DNA from: Bacteroidota bacterium
GTDB lineage: Bacteria; Bacteroidota; Bacteroidia; Cytophagales; Cyclobacteriaceae
Length of the DNA stretch: 64,000 nucleotides
Direction of reading: 5' to 3'
Assembly: GCA_018267135.1 (NCBI GenBank)
Contig: JAFDZA010000014.1
Span: forward strand, 434,001 to 498,000
Part shown: in pieces, positions 1 through 8,349 of the stretch
Layout: each line of letters starts with the position of its first letter
How positions within the stretch are numbered: position 1 is the first letter of the stretch
Made by a program: the position numbers and the translations under genes
The notes under the pieces: model-generated
Told to the model about the DNA's origin: nothing
What the model saw: only the letters and a program-made list of their open reading frames with translations
Database searches by the model: none

Positions 1-949
1 CACTCTGAAAGATGAAATAGGAAAAGTAATTGTAGGCCAGAGCGATATCATCGACCAGATGCTCATTACCTTTTTGGCCGGTGGCCATGCGTTGCTCGAA
101 GGGGTGCCGGGATTGGCCAAAACTTTAATGATTCGTACGCTATCCGAAGCCATCGATTTAAAATTCAGAAGAATTCAGTTTACACCAGACCTAATGCCTT
201 CAGATATTATTGGCACGGAAGTGCTAGAAGAAGACCATACTACCGGAAAACGAATTTTTAAATTCAACCACGGGCCTATCTTCGCTAATATTATTTTGGC
301 CGATGAAATCAATCGCACATCTCCCAAAACTCAATCTGCCTTGTTGGAAGCCATGCAAGAATTTGAAGTAACCTATGCCGGTGTTTCATATAAATTAGAA
401 AAGCCATTCTTTATATTAGCTACTCAGAATCCGATAGAACAATCAGGCACATTTCCTTTACCAGAAGCACAGCTCGATCGTTTTTTACTTTACATAAAAG
501 TAAATTACCCTACAGCCGAAGAAGAAATTTCTATTTTAGATAGCACCACTGGAAAAAAGCGAATAGAAATAAAAAAAGTAATCGATGGAAGCCAACTGTT
601 GGCAGCACAAAATCTGGTGCGCGAAGTACATATTAACCACGATTTAATAGAATGGGTAAGCCGTTTGGTGCGTGCTACCCGTGCCGGCCAGAGTGAGAGT
701 AGTTTTGTGAACGAGTGGGTAAGGTGGGGGGCAGGCCCACGTGCCGGGCAGGCAATGATTTTAACGGCTAAAGCACGTGCCCTGCTTAGAGGCAATTTTT
801 CGGTAACCGAAGAAGATATAGAAAAAATAGCCTATCCGGTATTGCGTCACCGCATTCTGATGAATTTTAAAGCTGAAGCTGAAGGAGTAACCTCTCATGA
901 CGTTACTAAAAACCTGCTAAATGAAATCAGAATTAAAAAAGGTATCTGA
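1..949 (+). CDS. MoxR family AAA+ ATPase (5' end outside the window)
   Basis: Cytoplasmic AAA+ chaperone-like ATPase of the MoxR family, which usually acts with neighbouring DUF58 or vWA proteins in maturing envelope or enzyme complexes. The reading frame is open from base 2 with no stop. The in-frame ATG at 59 lies inside the conserved N-terminal part (an IVGQ motif precedes it), so the true start is left of the window. Visible motifs are Walker A (GVPGLAKT), Walker B with the MoxR signature (LADEINR), a sensor-1 region (LATQNPIEQ) and the LPEAQLDRF element. The C-terminal lid domain is complete. The stop is followed after 3 bases by the DUF58 gene, so this is the first visible gene of a five-gene operon. 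The family is certain; the biological substrate is unknown. Confidence 0.93.
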   Translation, partial: TLKDEIGKVIVGQSDIIDQMLITFLAGGHALLEGVPGLAKTLMIRTLSEAIDLKFRRIQFTPDLMPSDIIGTEVLEEDHTTGKRIFKFNHGPIFANIILADEINRTSPKTQSALLEAMQEFEVTYAGVSYKLEKPFFILATQNPIEQSGTFPLPEAQLDRFLLYIKVNYPTAEEEISILDSTTGKKRIEIKKVIDGSQLLAAQNLVREVHINHDLIEWVSRLVRATRAGQSESSFVNEWVRWGAGPRAGQAMILTAKARALLRGNFSVTEEDIEKIAYPVLRHRILMNFKAEAEGVTSHDVTKNLLNEIRIKKGI

Positions 950-952
950 CAA

Positions 953-1846
953 GTGGATGCGCGTATAAAAACATTATTAAAACCCGAAGTACTCAACACT
1001 GTAAATGGACTTGAGTTGGTAGCGCGTATCATTACCGAAGGTTTTATGAGCGGCAGTAACAAAAGCCAATCAGTAGGAGCGGGGCAGGAGTTTAGTCAAT
1101 ATAAAAATTATCAGCCGGGCGATGACCTGCGGCAATTAGATTGGAAAATGTATGCTCGCACTGAGCGCTATTACATTAAACAATCCGAAATTGAAACGAA
1201 TATTACTGTAAAATTTATTTTGGATGCCAGTCACTCCATGTCTTACCAAGAGGAAGGGATGAGCAAGTTGCAATATGCCAAAATAGCCATAGCTGCTTTG
1301 GCTTATCTGGCCAGAAAACAAAGCGATGCATTTGGTCTTTTTGCCTTGAACAACAAACAGCTAAAAGTAGTATTGCCCCGCTACGAACAGCAACAGTTTA
1401 TTCGCTTTCTTACTGAACTAATTCACTTAAAAAGTGCAGGAGCCTGGCCTGACTCCGGAAAAGAAGTACTTTATGATCATCACGGAAAAGAGATTCTCAT
1501 TTTTTTTACCGATTTGTACGATTACGAAGAAGATATTTTAAATTTTATATCCCGGTTAAAAACACCACGCAATGAAGTAATTGTTTTTCAAATCTTGGGC
1601 AAGCATGAGGCTGAACTTGATTTTAATGGCTCTTATACATTTGAAGACCTTGAAACAAATCTTCGCACCAAAGTAAATACACTTCTGCAAAAAGAGGAAT
1701 ACAAACAACGTTTCCAAAAATGGATAGCCCGTTCGCGAAACTGGATGCTCGAAAGACAAATTGATTACTATACAGTATTTCTTAATGAACCAGTAGAATC
1801 CTTTCTGCGAAATTTTCTTACCATAAGAAGAAGATTATTAAGATGA
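953..1846 (+). CDS. DUF58 domain protein of the MoxR operon
   Basis: 297-residue soluble protein of the DUF58 family, the standard partner of MoxR ATPases, with a divergent vWA-like fold. The DUF58 signature is clear around residues 50-80 (PGDDLRQLDWKMYARTER). A DASHS string near residue 92 sits where a MIDAS-type loop would be. The start is GTG at 953; no ATG lies between the preceding stop and the conserved N-terminus. It begins 3 bases after the MoxR stop and overlaps the next gene by 4 bases (ATGA), which points to translational coupling. The family assignment is firm. The specific role is inferred only from MoxR partnership. Confidence 0.92.
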   Translation: MDARIKTLLKPEVLNTVNGLELVARIITEGFMSGSNKSQSVGAGQEFSQYKNYQPGDDLRQLDWKMYARTERYYIKQSEIETNITVKFILDASHSMSYQEEGMSKLQYAKIAIAALAYLARKQSDAFGLFALNNKQLKVVLPRYEQQQFIRFLTELIHLKSAGAWPDSGKEVLYDHHGKEILIFFTDLYDYEEDILNFISRLKTPRNEVIVFQILGKHEAELDFNGSYTFEDLETNLRTKVNTLLQKEEYKQRFQKWIARSRNWMLERQIDYYTVFLNEPVESFLRNFLTIRRRLLR

Positions 1847-3054
1847 TGCTGGCCAATCCAATTTATTTGTGGTCGTTGTTAGGATTAGCCATTCCTATAG
1901 CTATTCATTTGTTAAGTCGTAAAGATGGGAAGGTTATTAAAATTGGAAGCCTTCGTCATGTTACGGAAACCAGCACGCAGCAATTTAAAAGCCTTAAACT
2001 TAACGAGGTAGTGTTGTTGTTGTTACGCTGTTTGTTGATTCTGATTTTATCACTGATCCTGTGCAATCCTTCTATAAACCTTAAAAAAAACACAAAGTGG
2101 TTGTTGCTCGAAAAGGGTGTGGAAAAAAATAAACAAATTAAATCGTTGCTCGATAGCCTTGAAAAAAACGGATATGAAAAACACTCTTTAACATCTGGTT
2201 TCCCGCTGTGGAAGGAAAATTCAATTTCATCTAACCTAAGCTATGGGGCATTGATTAATCAATTAAAGGAAAAAAATGTAGGAGAAATTATTATTATCTA
2301 CAATCAAAATATAAAAAAATTTTTAGGAAACAGGTTGGCTTTGCCAGCACATATACATACGATTAGTGTTGAGCCAGAAGAAAAAAAATTTATTCTGCGT
2401 GCGTCACCGCTGCACGATAGTGTCTATATTTGGATAGGGCGATCAAGTTCAGCGGCCACCAGCTACTCAGTACATAAAACCAAACAAGCACCCGACTCCA
2501 TAACCCCCTCCACGTTACCGGCTATTAAGATTAATCTGATAGCGGATGCTTCTTCTCAGTATGAAAAAAAAATAATATTGGCATCTCTCCACGCAGCAGA
2601 AGAACTTACCCATAGATCAATTCAAATTTCTGAAACAGATCCCGCTCATTACAATAAGGCAGATTCTGCACAATGGATTTTTTGGATAAGTCAACAGGTA
2701 AGCCCTGAAGTCGGTACAAATACAATAACGCTACAGCCCAAATCAGCCAACCAACTAATTGAACAAACGGCCTATAACCGATGGCTCATTACTGGTAAAC
2801 TAAATGAAGATGTGGCCATTAAGTTAAATCTAACAACCACATTGGCAGCGCTGCTTACCACTAACGATACACTAAATAATATTGAACAAAACAATGATCA
2901 ACGTATGCTGGCCGACCAATTAGCATGGTCATTTTCTGATGTTGCTGAAAAAAATCATTCTTCATCTGTTTTTCCAATTTCACCATACTTATTTATACTA
3001 TTTATTTTGGTTTTATTATTAGAACGTTATCTGTCATTTAAGCGAGGGCAATGA
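1843..3054 (+). CDS. BatA-like N-terminal domain membrane protein
   Basis: 403-residue membrane protein. Its N-terminus has the BatA-type pattern (NPIYLWSLLGLAIPIAIHLL) followed by a second hydrophobic segment at about 55-80, and a third at the C-terminus (about 378-396). The long middle part is predicted to be extracytoplasmic and shows no MIDAS or other vWA motif, so this is a BatA N-terminal domain without the vWA domain of classical BatA/BatB. ATG codons occur at 1843 and 1846; the first overlaps the DUF58 stop. It overlaps the next gene by 4 bases. It is probably a membrane anchor for the MoxR/DUF58 machinery; that role is inferred from context. Confidence 0.82.
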   Translation: MMLANPIYLWSLLGLAIPIAIHLLSRKDGKVIKIGSLRHVTETSTQQFKSLKLNEVVLLLLRCLLILILSLILCNPSINLKKNTKWLLLEKGVEKNKQIKSLLDSLEKNGYEKHSLTSGFPLWKENSISSNLSYGALINQLKEKNVGEIIIIYNQNIKKFLGNRLALPAHIHTISVEPEEKKFILRASPLHDSVYIWIGRSSSAATSYSVHKTKQAPDSITPSTLPAIKINLIADASSQYEKKIILASLHAAEELTHRSIQISETDPAHYNKADSAQWIFWISQQVSPEVGTNTITLQPKSANQLIEQTAYNRWLITGKLNEDVAIKLNLTTTLAALLTTNDTLNNIEQNNDQRMLADQLAWSFSDVAEKNHSSSVFPISPYLFILFILVLLLERYLSFKRGQ

Positions 3055-5279
3055 TTCTGACACCTTTTGATAAGATTAAAGCATTAAAAAATAAATATCG
3101 GCTGCAGAGGATAGCCGAGTTTGTTTTGATAAGTATTGGTGGTGGAATCATCGTATTCTCAATAGCTTCTTTTTTTATAATTCCTTTTTTGTGGAAATTT
3201 TTTACAGCCTTTTTTGCTTTTCTTTTTCTTTTAGGATACTTAGGGGCTTCACTGTTTAAAGTCAGCAATCTGGATATAACTCGTTATTTAAACCAACAAT
3301 ATAAAGAACTGGAGCAAAGCACGGATCTTTTACTGCTGAATAATAACCGTATGTCATTACTTCAGCAGATACAGTATCAACGAACGCTTTTCCATTTTAG
3401 TAAATTGTATTCTGACATAAAGCTGCCACACCGGCTGTTTAGGGCAATGTATATTTTTATAATATGTGCTGGAGTCTCAGCACTTTTATTATTGATTCCC
3501 GATACTCCTTGGTTTATTCAATCTCTGCCATCAACAACAGGCACCACTCTTATTCAATCTAATGATAAAAAATCTTCAGAAATAGAGGCGGTACAAATCA
3601 ACGTGTTTCCACCATCCTATACAGGTTTAGAAAAATTTATTTCTGGTCTTTCTCTTAAAGTTCCCGAAAAAAGCCGTGTTCATTGGAAGATTTCTTTTAA
3701 CCAAATAATTAATAGCGTTAAAATTATTCTCTCAGATAAAGACAGCATTCCTCTTACTCTAATTGATAATAGCTATGTGGGTGATAAAGTACTCTCTCAA
3801 TCGGGTTTTTATCAGTTTGTATGGGTCGATCAAAATAAAAAGATTTCTTATTCAGATTTTTATCGTATAGAAATAATTCTTGATGCAGCTCCCAAGGTAG
3901 AAATCACTAACCTTAATCAATTCACTAAAGTAAACATCCAGGACTCCAGACAGATAAATGTTATCTCTCATATCAGTGATGATTATAATTTAACCCAAGC
4001 CATTATTGTAGCTACGGTTAGCAAGGGGAGTGGCGAATCGCTAAAATTTCGGGAAGAACAATTACACTTCGATAAACCCGATATAATTAGCGGCAAGAAG
4101 GTAAAAGCCGAACGCTTACTCGATCTGAATCAATTAGGGTTAGACCCTGGCGATGAATTATATTTTTATGTAGAAGCCCGAGACAATAAATTTCCCATAC
4201 CGAACAAAAAGAGAACAGAAACCTATTTCATCGCTCTTCAAGATACGACCAGCATTTCATTAGTCGAAGATGAAGGTCTTGGGGTTGACTTATTGCCCGA
4301 TTACTTCAGAAGCCAACGTCAAATTATTATTGATACTGAAAAATTATTAAAAGACAAAAAAACAATTTCTTCTTTTCAATTTAGATCAACCAGTAATGAG
4401 TTGGGCTTCGATCAGAAAACATTACGGTTGAAATACGGGGAGTTTTTAGGCGAAGAGGCCAGTGAAGGGATCGGTGCAGAAGCGACTCACACCAATGAAG
4501 CGGTGGAAGAAAAAGACCTTACCAAAAAATTTGGACATCAGCACGATACTGAAAACGAACACCATCTGGTGGCGGAAAAAAAAGAGCACGATCATCACGA
4601 GAGCCAAGATATTACAGAGAAGAAGAACCCGTTGGCGCAATTTTCTCATAACCATGATAATGAAGAGGTAGCTACTTTTTTTGAACAATCGCTGCGAGCC
4701 AAACTGAAAGCGGCTATAACGGTAATGTGGGATGCCGAGCTCTATTTGCGATTGGTGCAGCCAGAGAAATCATTACCCTATCAATACCAGGCGCTTAAGC
4801 TTCTTAAAGAAATTAGTAATGATTCTCGCATTTATGTTCATCGCATGGGTTTTGATCCTCCTCCGTTAAAGGAAGAGAAGCGCCTTACGGCCAATCTGTC
4901 GGATGTAACATCACCTTATCTTCAATCAAAAATGAATTTTACCGACAACTTAATAAATATTAAAATAGCTGTACAGATTATAGAAAAATTTCAGCAAGAG
5001 CGTTTTAAAATTTCACCCTCGGATCGGTCTATTTTGCAAAAAGCAGGTGAGGAGTTTGCCAGAATAGCACTACAAAACCCTGCTGCACTTCCGGCTTTAT
5101 CTTTATTAAGACGATTAGCGGATCAGCCTGACCTCATACAACACAACCAGTTGATATTTATAAAAAAGATATTGTGGCAAGTGCTGCCTACAATACCAGG
5201 CTCACCCTCGAAGTCTTCAGTGCCTTTGCATGAAGCCAACCGGTTATTTATAAAACACATAGAAAAAGACAATGAATAA
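3051..5279 (+). CDS. Large membrane-anchored protein of the MoxR operon with a His-rich segment
   Basis: 742 residues. Two hydrophobic segments lie at about 22-66 and one at about 130-152, followed by a long, probably periplasmic region rich in beta-type sequence (about 175-410). It resembles the DUF4175-like proteins often found in MoxR/DUF58 clusters, but I cannot confirm the family by eye. A strongly charged insertion at about 493-540 is rich in His, Asp and Glu (GHQHDTENEHH, KEHDHHES, SHNHDNEE), which would suit metal binding. The C-terminal 200 residues look helical. It overlaps both neighbours (4 bases before, 8 after), consistent with a single transcript. Function unknown. Confidence 0.75.
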   Translation: MILTPFDKIKALKNKYRLQRIAEFVLISIGGGIIVFSIASFFIIPFLWKFFTAFFAFLFLLGYLGASLFKVSNLDITRYLNQQYKELEQSTDLLLLNNNRMSLLQQIQYQRTLFHFSKLYSDIKLPHRLFRAMYIFIICAGVSALLLLIPDTPWFIQSLPSTTGTTLIQSNDKKSSEIEAVQINVFPPSYTGLEKFISGLSLKVPEKSRVHWKISFNQIINSVKIILSDKDSIPLTLIDNSYVGDKVLSQSGFYQFVWVDQNKKISYSDFYRIEIILDAAPKVEITNLNQFTKVNIQDSRQINVISHISDDYNLTQAIIVATVSKGSGESLKFREEQLHFDKPDIISGKKVKAERLLDLNQLGLDPGDELYFYVEARDNKFPIPNKKRTETYFIALQDTTSISLVEDEGLGVDLLPDYFRSQRQIIIDTEKLLKDKKTISSFQFRSTSNELGFDQKTLRLKYGEFLGEEASEGIGAEATHTNEAVEEKDLTKKFGHQHDTENEHHLVAEKKEHDHHESQDITEKKNPLAQFSHNHDNEEVATFFEQSLRAKLKAAITVMWDAELYLRLVQPEKSLPYQYQALKLLKEISNDSRIYVHRMGFDPPPLKEEKRLTANLSDVTSPYLQSKMNFTDNLINIKIAVQIIEKFQQERFKISPSDRSILQKAGEEFARIALQNPAALPALSLLRRLADQPDLIQHNQLIFIKKILWQVLPTIPGSPSKSSVPLHEANRLFIKHIEKDNE

Positions 5280-7023
5280 TTTAGTTTCCATTGACCCCTG
5301 GTTTCCTACTTGGGTGTGTTTTCTACTGGGTTTGGTTTTCTTTGTTTTGATACTAACCGAGGCACGTAAAAAAGGGAGATATAGGGTGCTTCGTATAGCA
5401 GCGCAAAGCATAGCCGGGTTAGCATTGATGGGATTTTTTCTTCGTCCCTCAGTAAAAATACGATCAGGGAGAGAATTTATTTTACTGCTTACCTCCGGAT
5501 ATAACTCAGCTCAGGCCGACAGTCTTTTAAAAATAGAGCCATATCTCAGGGTATTTCGTACTGAAGATTTTACAAGCCAATCTAAAATACCAACCTTACC
5601 ATATGCAGCTATTGAGGAGCAAGAAAAAAATATTAAGTATGTGTTAGGCATCGGCATTCCTCTTCCAGAACTTGAGCAGATTCCTAATCGGAAATATACT
5701 TTGTTCGCTCCCCAGGCAACAGGCATGCTAAAATTGGTCATCCCGGATAAGGTAATAATTAATCAAACCAGCACGCTCAAAGGCTTATTTCAAGCAACAG
5801 GTGAAACAAAAATTGTATTGGTAGGGCCGGGTGGGGCAGAGGACTCCGTTCAGCTTAGCCGGCCGGGTTTACATCCGATTCAGCTATCGTTTAGACCAAA
5901 ACAAACCGGGAAATTTGTATATGAATTACTGATTCTTAACAAGGAGGATTCTCTGCTTCGCGAGCCTGTTCCGGTTTGTGTGCAACAAGAAAAGAAGTTA
6001 AAATTTTTATTTCTGCAAACATTTCCTACAGCAGAAACACGTACACTTAAAAATTTTCTTTCAGAAAACAATCATGCGGTAGTATTACGTTCACAAATTT
6101 CTAAATCAAATTACATCTATGAATTTATTAATACAGATGATAAAAATAAGATTAACAGGCTTACGGCTGAAGCTTTAAATTCGTTTGATCTTTTATTTGT
6201 TGATGCCGTCACAATTCAGCGCTTATCGCCCTCAGAGCAAACAGACTTAACTGCGGCAGTCAAGAGTGGCTTGGGTATTATTATTTTTTTTAATGACAAC
6301 CAACTTCTAAACGAATCATGGTTGCCGGTAAAAACCATTCCCGCTAATTCAGATACGGTTCATATTAATTTCAGAAATTATTTACGCACACTGCCCAGAC
6401 ATAAAATAGAGGTTACATCGGCAAAACACATCGAACCTATTTTAACAACTGGAAAAAATATTTTAGCCGGAAGTATGCGTATGGGAGAAGGGCATTTTGG
6501 TTTTATGCTATTATCTGAAACCTATTCGCTTAATACGTCTGGCAATCCGGATGATTACGCCTCAGTGTGGATTACTCTGCTTTCAAAAGTAGCACGTGCA
6601 GCCAACAATCAAAGCATTCAAATTACTTCTGGTTTTCCGATATACAACGATGAACCTATACACCTTAAAATATTGGCTGACGCACCTAAATTTTATTCTG
6701 ATAAAATAAAACTGCCACTTTCTGAAGATCAATTTGTGGCGGGCCTTTGGTATGGTAAAACCTGGGCAGGCTCTCCCGGATGGCATACACTTAAGAGCGA
6801 TGAAAATGACTCATTAAATTATTACATATCGTCAAAGGGAGCATGGAAATCACTTCGGATAAATCAACAGGTTCTTCAAAATTCAATTAAAATGAATCGG
6901 CAAGGCACATCATCACTTAGTCGAGAAGAAGAGCATTGGGCTGAGATCTCCCCAGTCTATTTTTTATTGATTTATTTAGTTTGTTCAGGATATCTATGGG
7001 TGTGGGGCAAAATATCAATTTAA
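5272..7023 (+). CDS. Membrane protein of the MoxR operon, glutamine-amidotransferase-like fold possible
   Basis: 583-residue protein with two N-terminal transmembrane segments (about 13-33 and 40-58), a large extracytoplasmic region and one C-terminal transmembrane segment (about 561-580). This topology is typical of the last gene in MoxR/DUF58/BatA clusters, whose members often carry a degenerate class I glutamine-amidotransferase-like domain. The segment around residues 240-380 (FLFLQTFP, then FDLLFVDA and GLGIIIFFND) fits that fold, but no Cys-His-Glu triad is apparent. It overlaps the upstream gene by 8 bases and is the last gene of the operon. The following 43 bases are AT-rich and lead to a convergent gene. 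Function is inferred only from context. Confidence 0.72.
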   Translation: MNNLVSIDPWFPTWVCFLLGLVFFVLILTEARKKGRYRVLRIAAQSIAGLALMGFFLRPSVKIRSGREFILLLTSGYNSAQADSLLKIEPYLRVFRTEDFTSQSKIPTLPYAAIEEQEKNIKYVLGIGIPLPELEQIPNRKYTLFAPQATGMLKLVIPDKVIINQTSTLKGLFQATGETKIVLVGPGGAEDSVQLSRPGLHPIQLSFRPKQTGKFVYELLILNKEDSLLREPVPVCVQQEKKLKFLFLQTFPTAETRTLKNFLSENNHAVVLRSQISKSNYIYEFINTDDKNKINRLTAEALNSFDLLFVDAVTIQRLSPSEQTDLTAAVKSGLGIIIFFNDNQLLNESWLPVKTIPANSDTVHINFRNYLRTLPRHKIEVTSAKHIEPILTTGKNILAGSMRMGEGHFGFMLLSETYSLNTSGNPDDYASVWITLLSKVARAANNQSIQITSGFPIYNDEPIHLKILADAPKFYSDKIKLPLSEDQFVAGLWYGKTWAGSPGWHTLKSDENDSLNYYISSKGAWKSLRINQQVLQNSIKMNRQGTSSLSREEEHWAEISPVYFLLIYLVCSGYLWVWGKISI

Positions 7024-7066
7024 CATAATATAAATTATATAACTTTTGGTTACGTATAATCTCTGA

Positions 7067-7753
7067 TTAATTTGATTTCTTAATAGACCCACCGCTGCTG
7101 GAGTTTGTATTAACCTTGCTGGGATTGCCGCGATAGCGAATATCGGCCCCGCTGCTGGCATGAGCAGAAAGTTCTTTAGAAACCGAAAGTTTGATATCGG
7201 CTCCGCTGCTACAGCGGGCATTTACTATTTCACTTTCGAGCCGGTATGTATCTACATCTCCGGCACTGCTGGCCTCAACCTCGAGGGTAGTGCATTTTCC
7301 TTCCAAAGTAACTTCGCCCGCACTGGAGGTATCAACCGAAATAGCATTGGCCTCTACAGTAACCTCTACATTGGCCGCACTGGATGTTGTAATCTCGAGC
7401 CGGTCAGTTTTAATAGAGCCTTCAGAAAAAACACTGGATGCAGAGCTGGCCGAAATTTTCTCGAGTGTAACATAACTAACATAAACCTTTACATCCACCT
7501 TGTTCCAAAAACTCCGACCGTCTCGCATTTTAATCCGGAGGGATGAACCTTCCACTTCGGTTATTACATCAGACGTTTTTCCGCCTTTTACTTCGATGCG
7601 TACACTTTCTTTATCCCCTTTTTTAAGATAAGTATCAATCGCCTGCGAAACCCTTACCGCCCGGAATGAACTGACATTTCTTGTTTCAGATTGTTGGCTA
7701 TAAGCGGCTAGAGTAATTAAACTGAGCAAGCCGGCTATCAGATTTTTCTTCAT
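7067..7753 (-). CDS. Secreted GIN-domain (DUF2807) protein
   Basis: About 228 residues with a classical signal peptide (MKKNLIAGLLSLITLAAYSQ). It is followed by a head GIN/auto-transporter adhesin domain (DUF2807), predicted to form a right-handed beta-helix. The repeats are visible as Ser/Ala/Gly-rich rungs (SASSAGDVD-, SSGADIK-type strings) every 16-20 residues up to the C-terminus. I chose the ATG at 7753 because it starts the signal peptide and has a purine-rich AAAGAGA about 8 bases upstream. An upstream in-frame ATG at 7786 would add a non-signal-like extension. It is convergent with the MoxR operon. These proteins are common in Bacteroidota and usually have no assigned role. Confidence 0.85.
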   Translation of the reverse strand: MKKNLIAGLLSLITLAAYSQQSETRNVSSFRAVRVSQAIDTYLKKGDKESVRIEVKGGKTSDVITEVEGSSLRIKMRDGRSFWNKVDVKVYVSYVTLEKISASSASSVFSEGSIKTDRLEITTSSAANVEVTVEANAISVDTSSAGEVTLEGKCTTLEVEASSAGDVDTYRLESEIVNARCSSGADIKLSVSKELSAHASSGADIRYRGNPSKVNTNSSSGGSIKKSN

Positions 7754-7898
7754 GGATATAATCTCTTTATTTAAAAGACAAGCCACTCATATAAGAGTTG
7801 CTTTGCCGGTTGAAAGATTTTAATTTTTTTTGAATTATAAACGGATATGACCTATTTTTAAGTAAATTTCGATGTTATTTAATTAAAACTGAAATATC

Positions 7899-8291
7899 AT
7901 GACCAAAGATCAACTCAACATATTAATTAATTTAGCTGCCAGCGACAATACCGTAGCCGATAAGGAAGCTAAGGTAATTCGCATGATTGCCAAAGCCAAT
8001 GGCATTACTAACGAAGAAGTCGATGCGATGTTGAAAAAACCTCAGCCTATTGGCGATCTCTCCTCCTTTTCGGAAGATCAGAAATTTGAAAATCTCTATC
8101 ATTTAATTCAGTTGATGAAAAGCGATGGCCAGGTATTTAAAAGCGAAATCCATTTTTGTGAACAGGTGGCAGAAAAATTGGGTTATAAAAAAGGAGTCGT
8201 GGCCGAATTATCTTCGCGTATTTATAGCGATCCTACCATTACAGCCGACCGGAAATTACTAATGGATCGGGCTCATAAGTTTATAAAATAG
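7899..8291 (+). CDS. TerB-like acidic helical protein
   Basis: 130-residue, wholly helical, cytoplasmic protein. The pattern LINLAASDNTVADKEAKVIRMIAKANGI, repeated as LIQLMKSDGQVFKSEIHFCEQVAEKLG, is the two-fold Asp/Glu-containing helical repeat of the TerB (tellurite-resistance B-like) fold. The family is named for tellurite resistance, but single TerB-like genes in Bacteroidota have no proven role. The gene stands alone and is followed at 8319 by a hairpin with a T-run. Start ATG at 7899; the upstream region is AT-rich. Confidence 0.8.
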   Translation: MTKDQLNILINLAASDNTVADKEAKVIRMIAKANGITNEEVDAMLKKPQPIGDLSSFSEDQKFENLYHLIQLMKSDGQVFKSEIHFCEQVAEKLGYKKGVVAELSSRIYSDPTITADRKLLMDRAHKFIK

Positions 8292-8318
8292 CATTGTATA
8301 GATCGTTATTTTCTTGCC

Positions 8319-8349
8319 AAAGCCTCCTTTTTGCGAGGCTTTTATTTTT
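8319..8349 (+). terminator. Intrinsic terminator after the TerB-like gene
   Basis: Arms AAAGCCTC (8319-8326) and GAGGCTTT (8335-8342) form an 8-bp perfect stem with an 8-base loop, followed by TATTTTTTT. This suits termination of the plus-strand TerB-like gene that ends at 8291. The right arm touches the stop codon of the convergent sulfatase gene at 8342. Confidence 0.75.

Noticed and set aside
505..795. 96-codon minus-strand frame inside the MoxR gene
   Set aside because: Shadow of the conserved MoxR frame; translation is Arg/Ser-rich and has no family features.
7160..7546. 128-codon plus-strand frame opposite the GIN-domain gene
   Set aside because: Antisense to a repeat-rich Ser/Ala/Gly coding region with a clear signal peptide; low-complexity translation with no domain.
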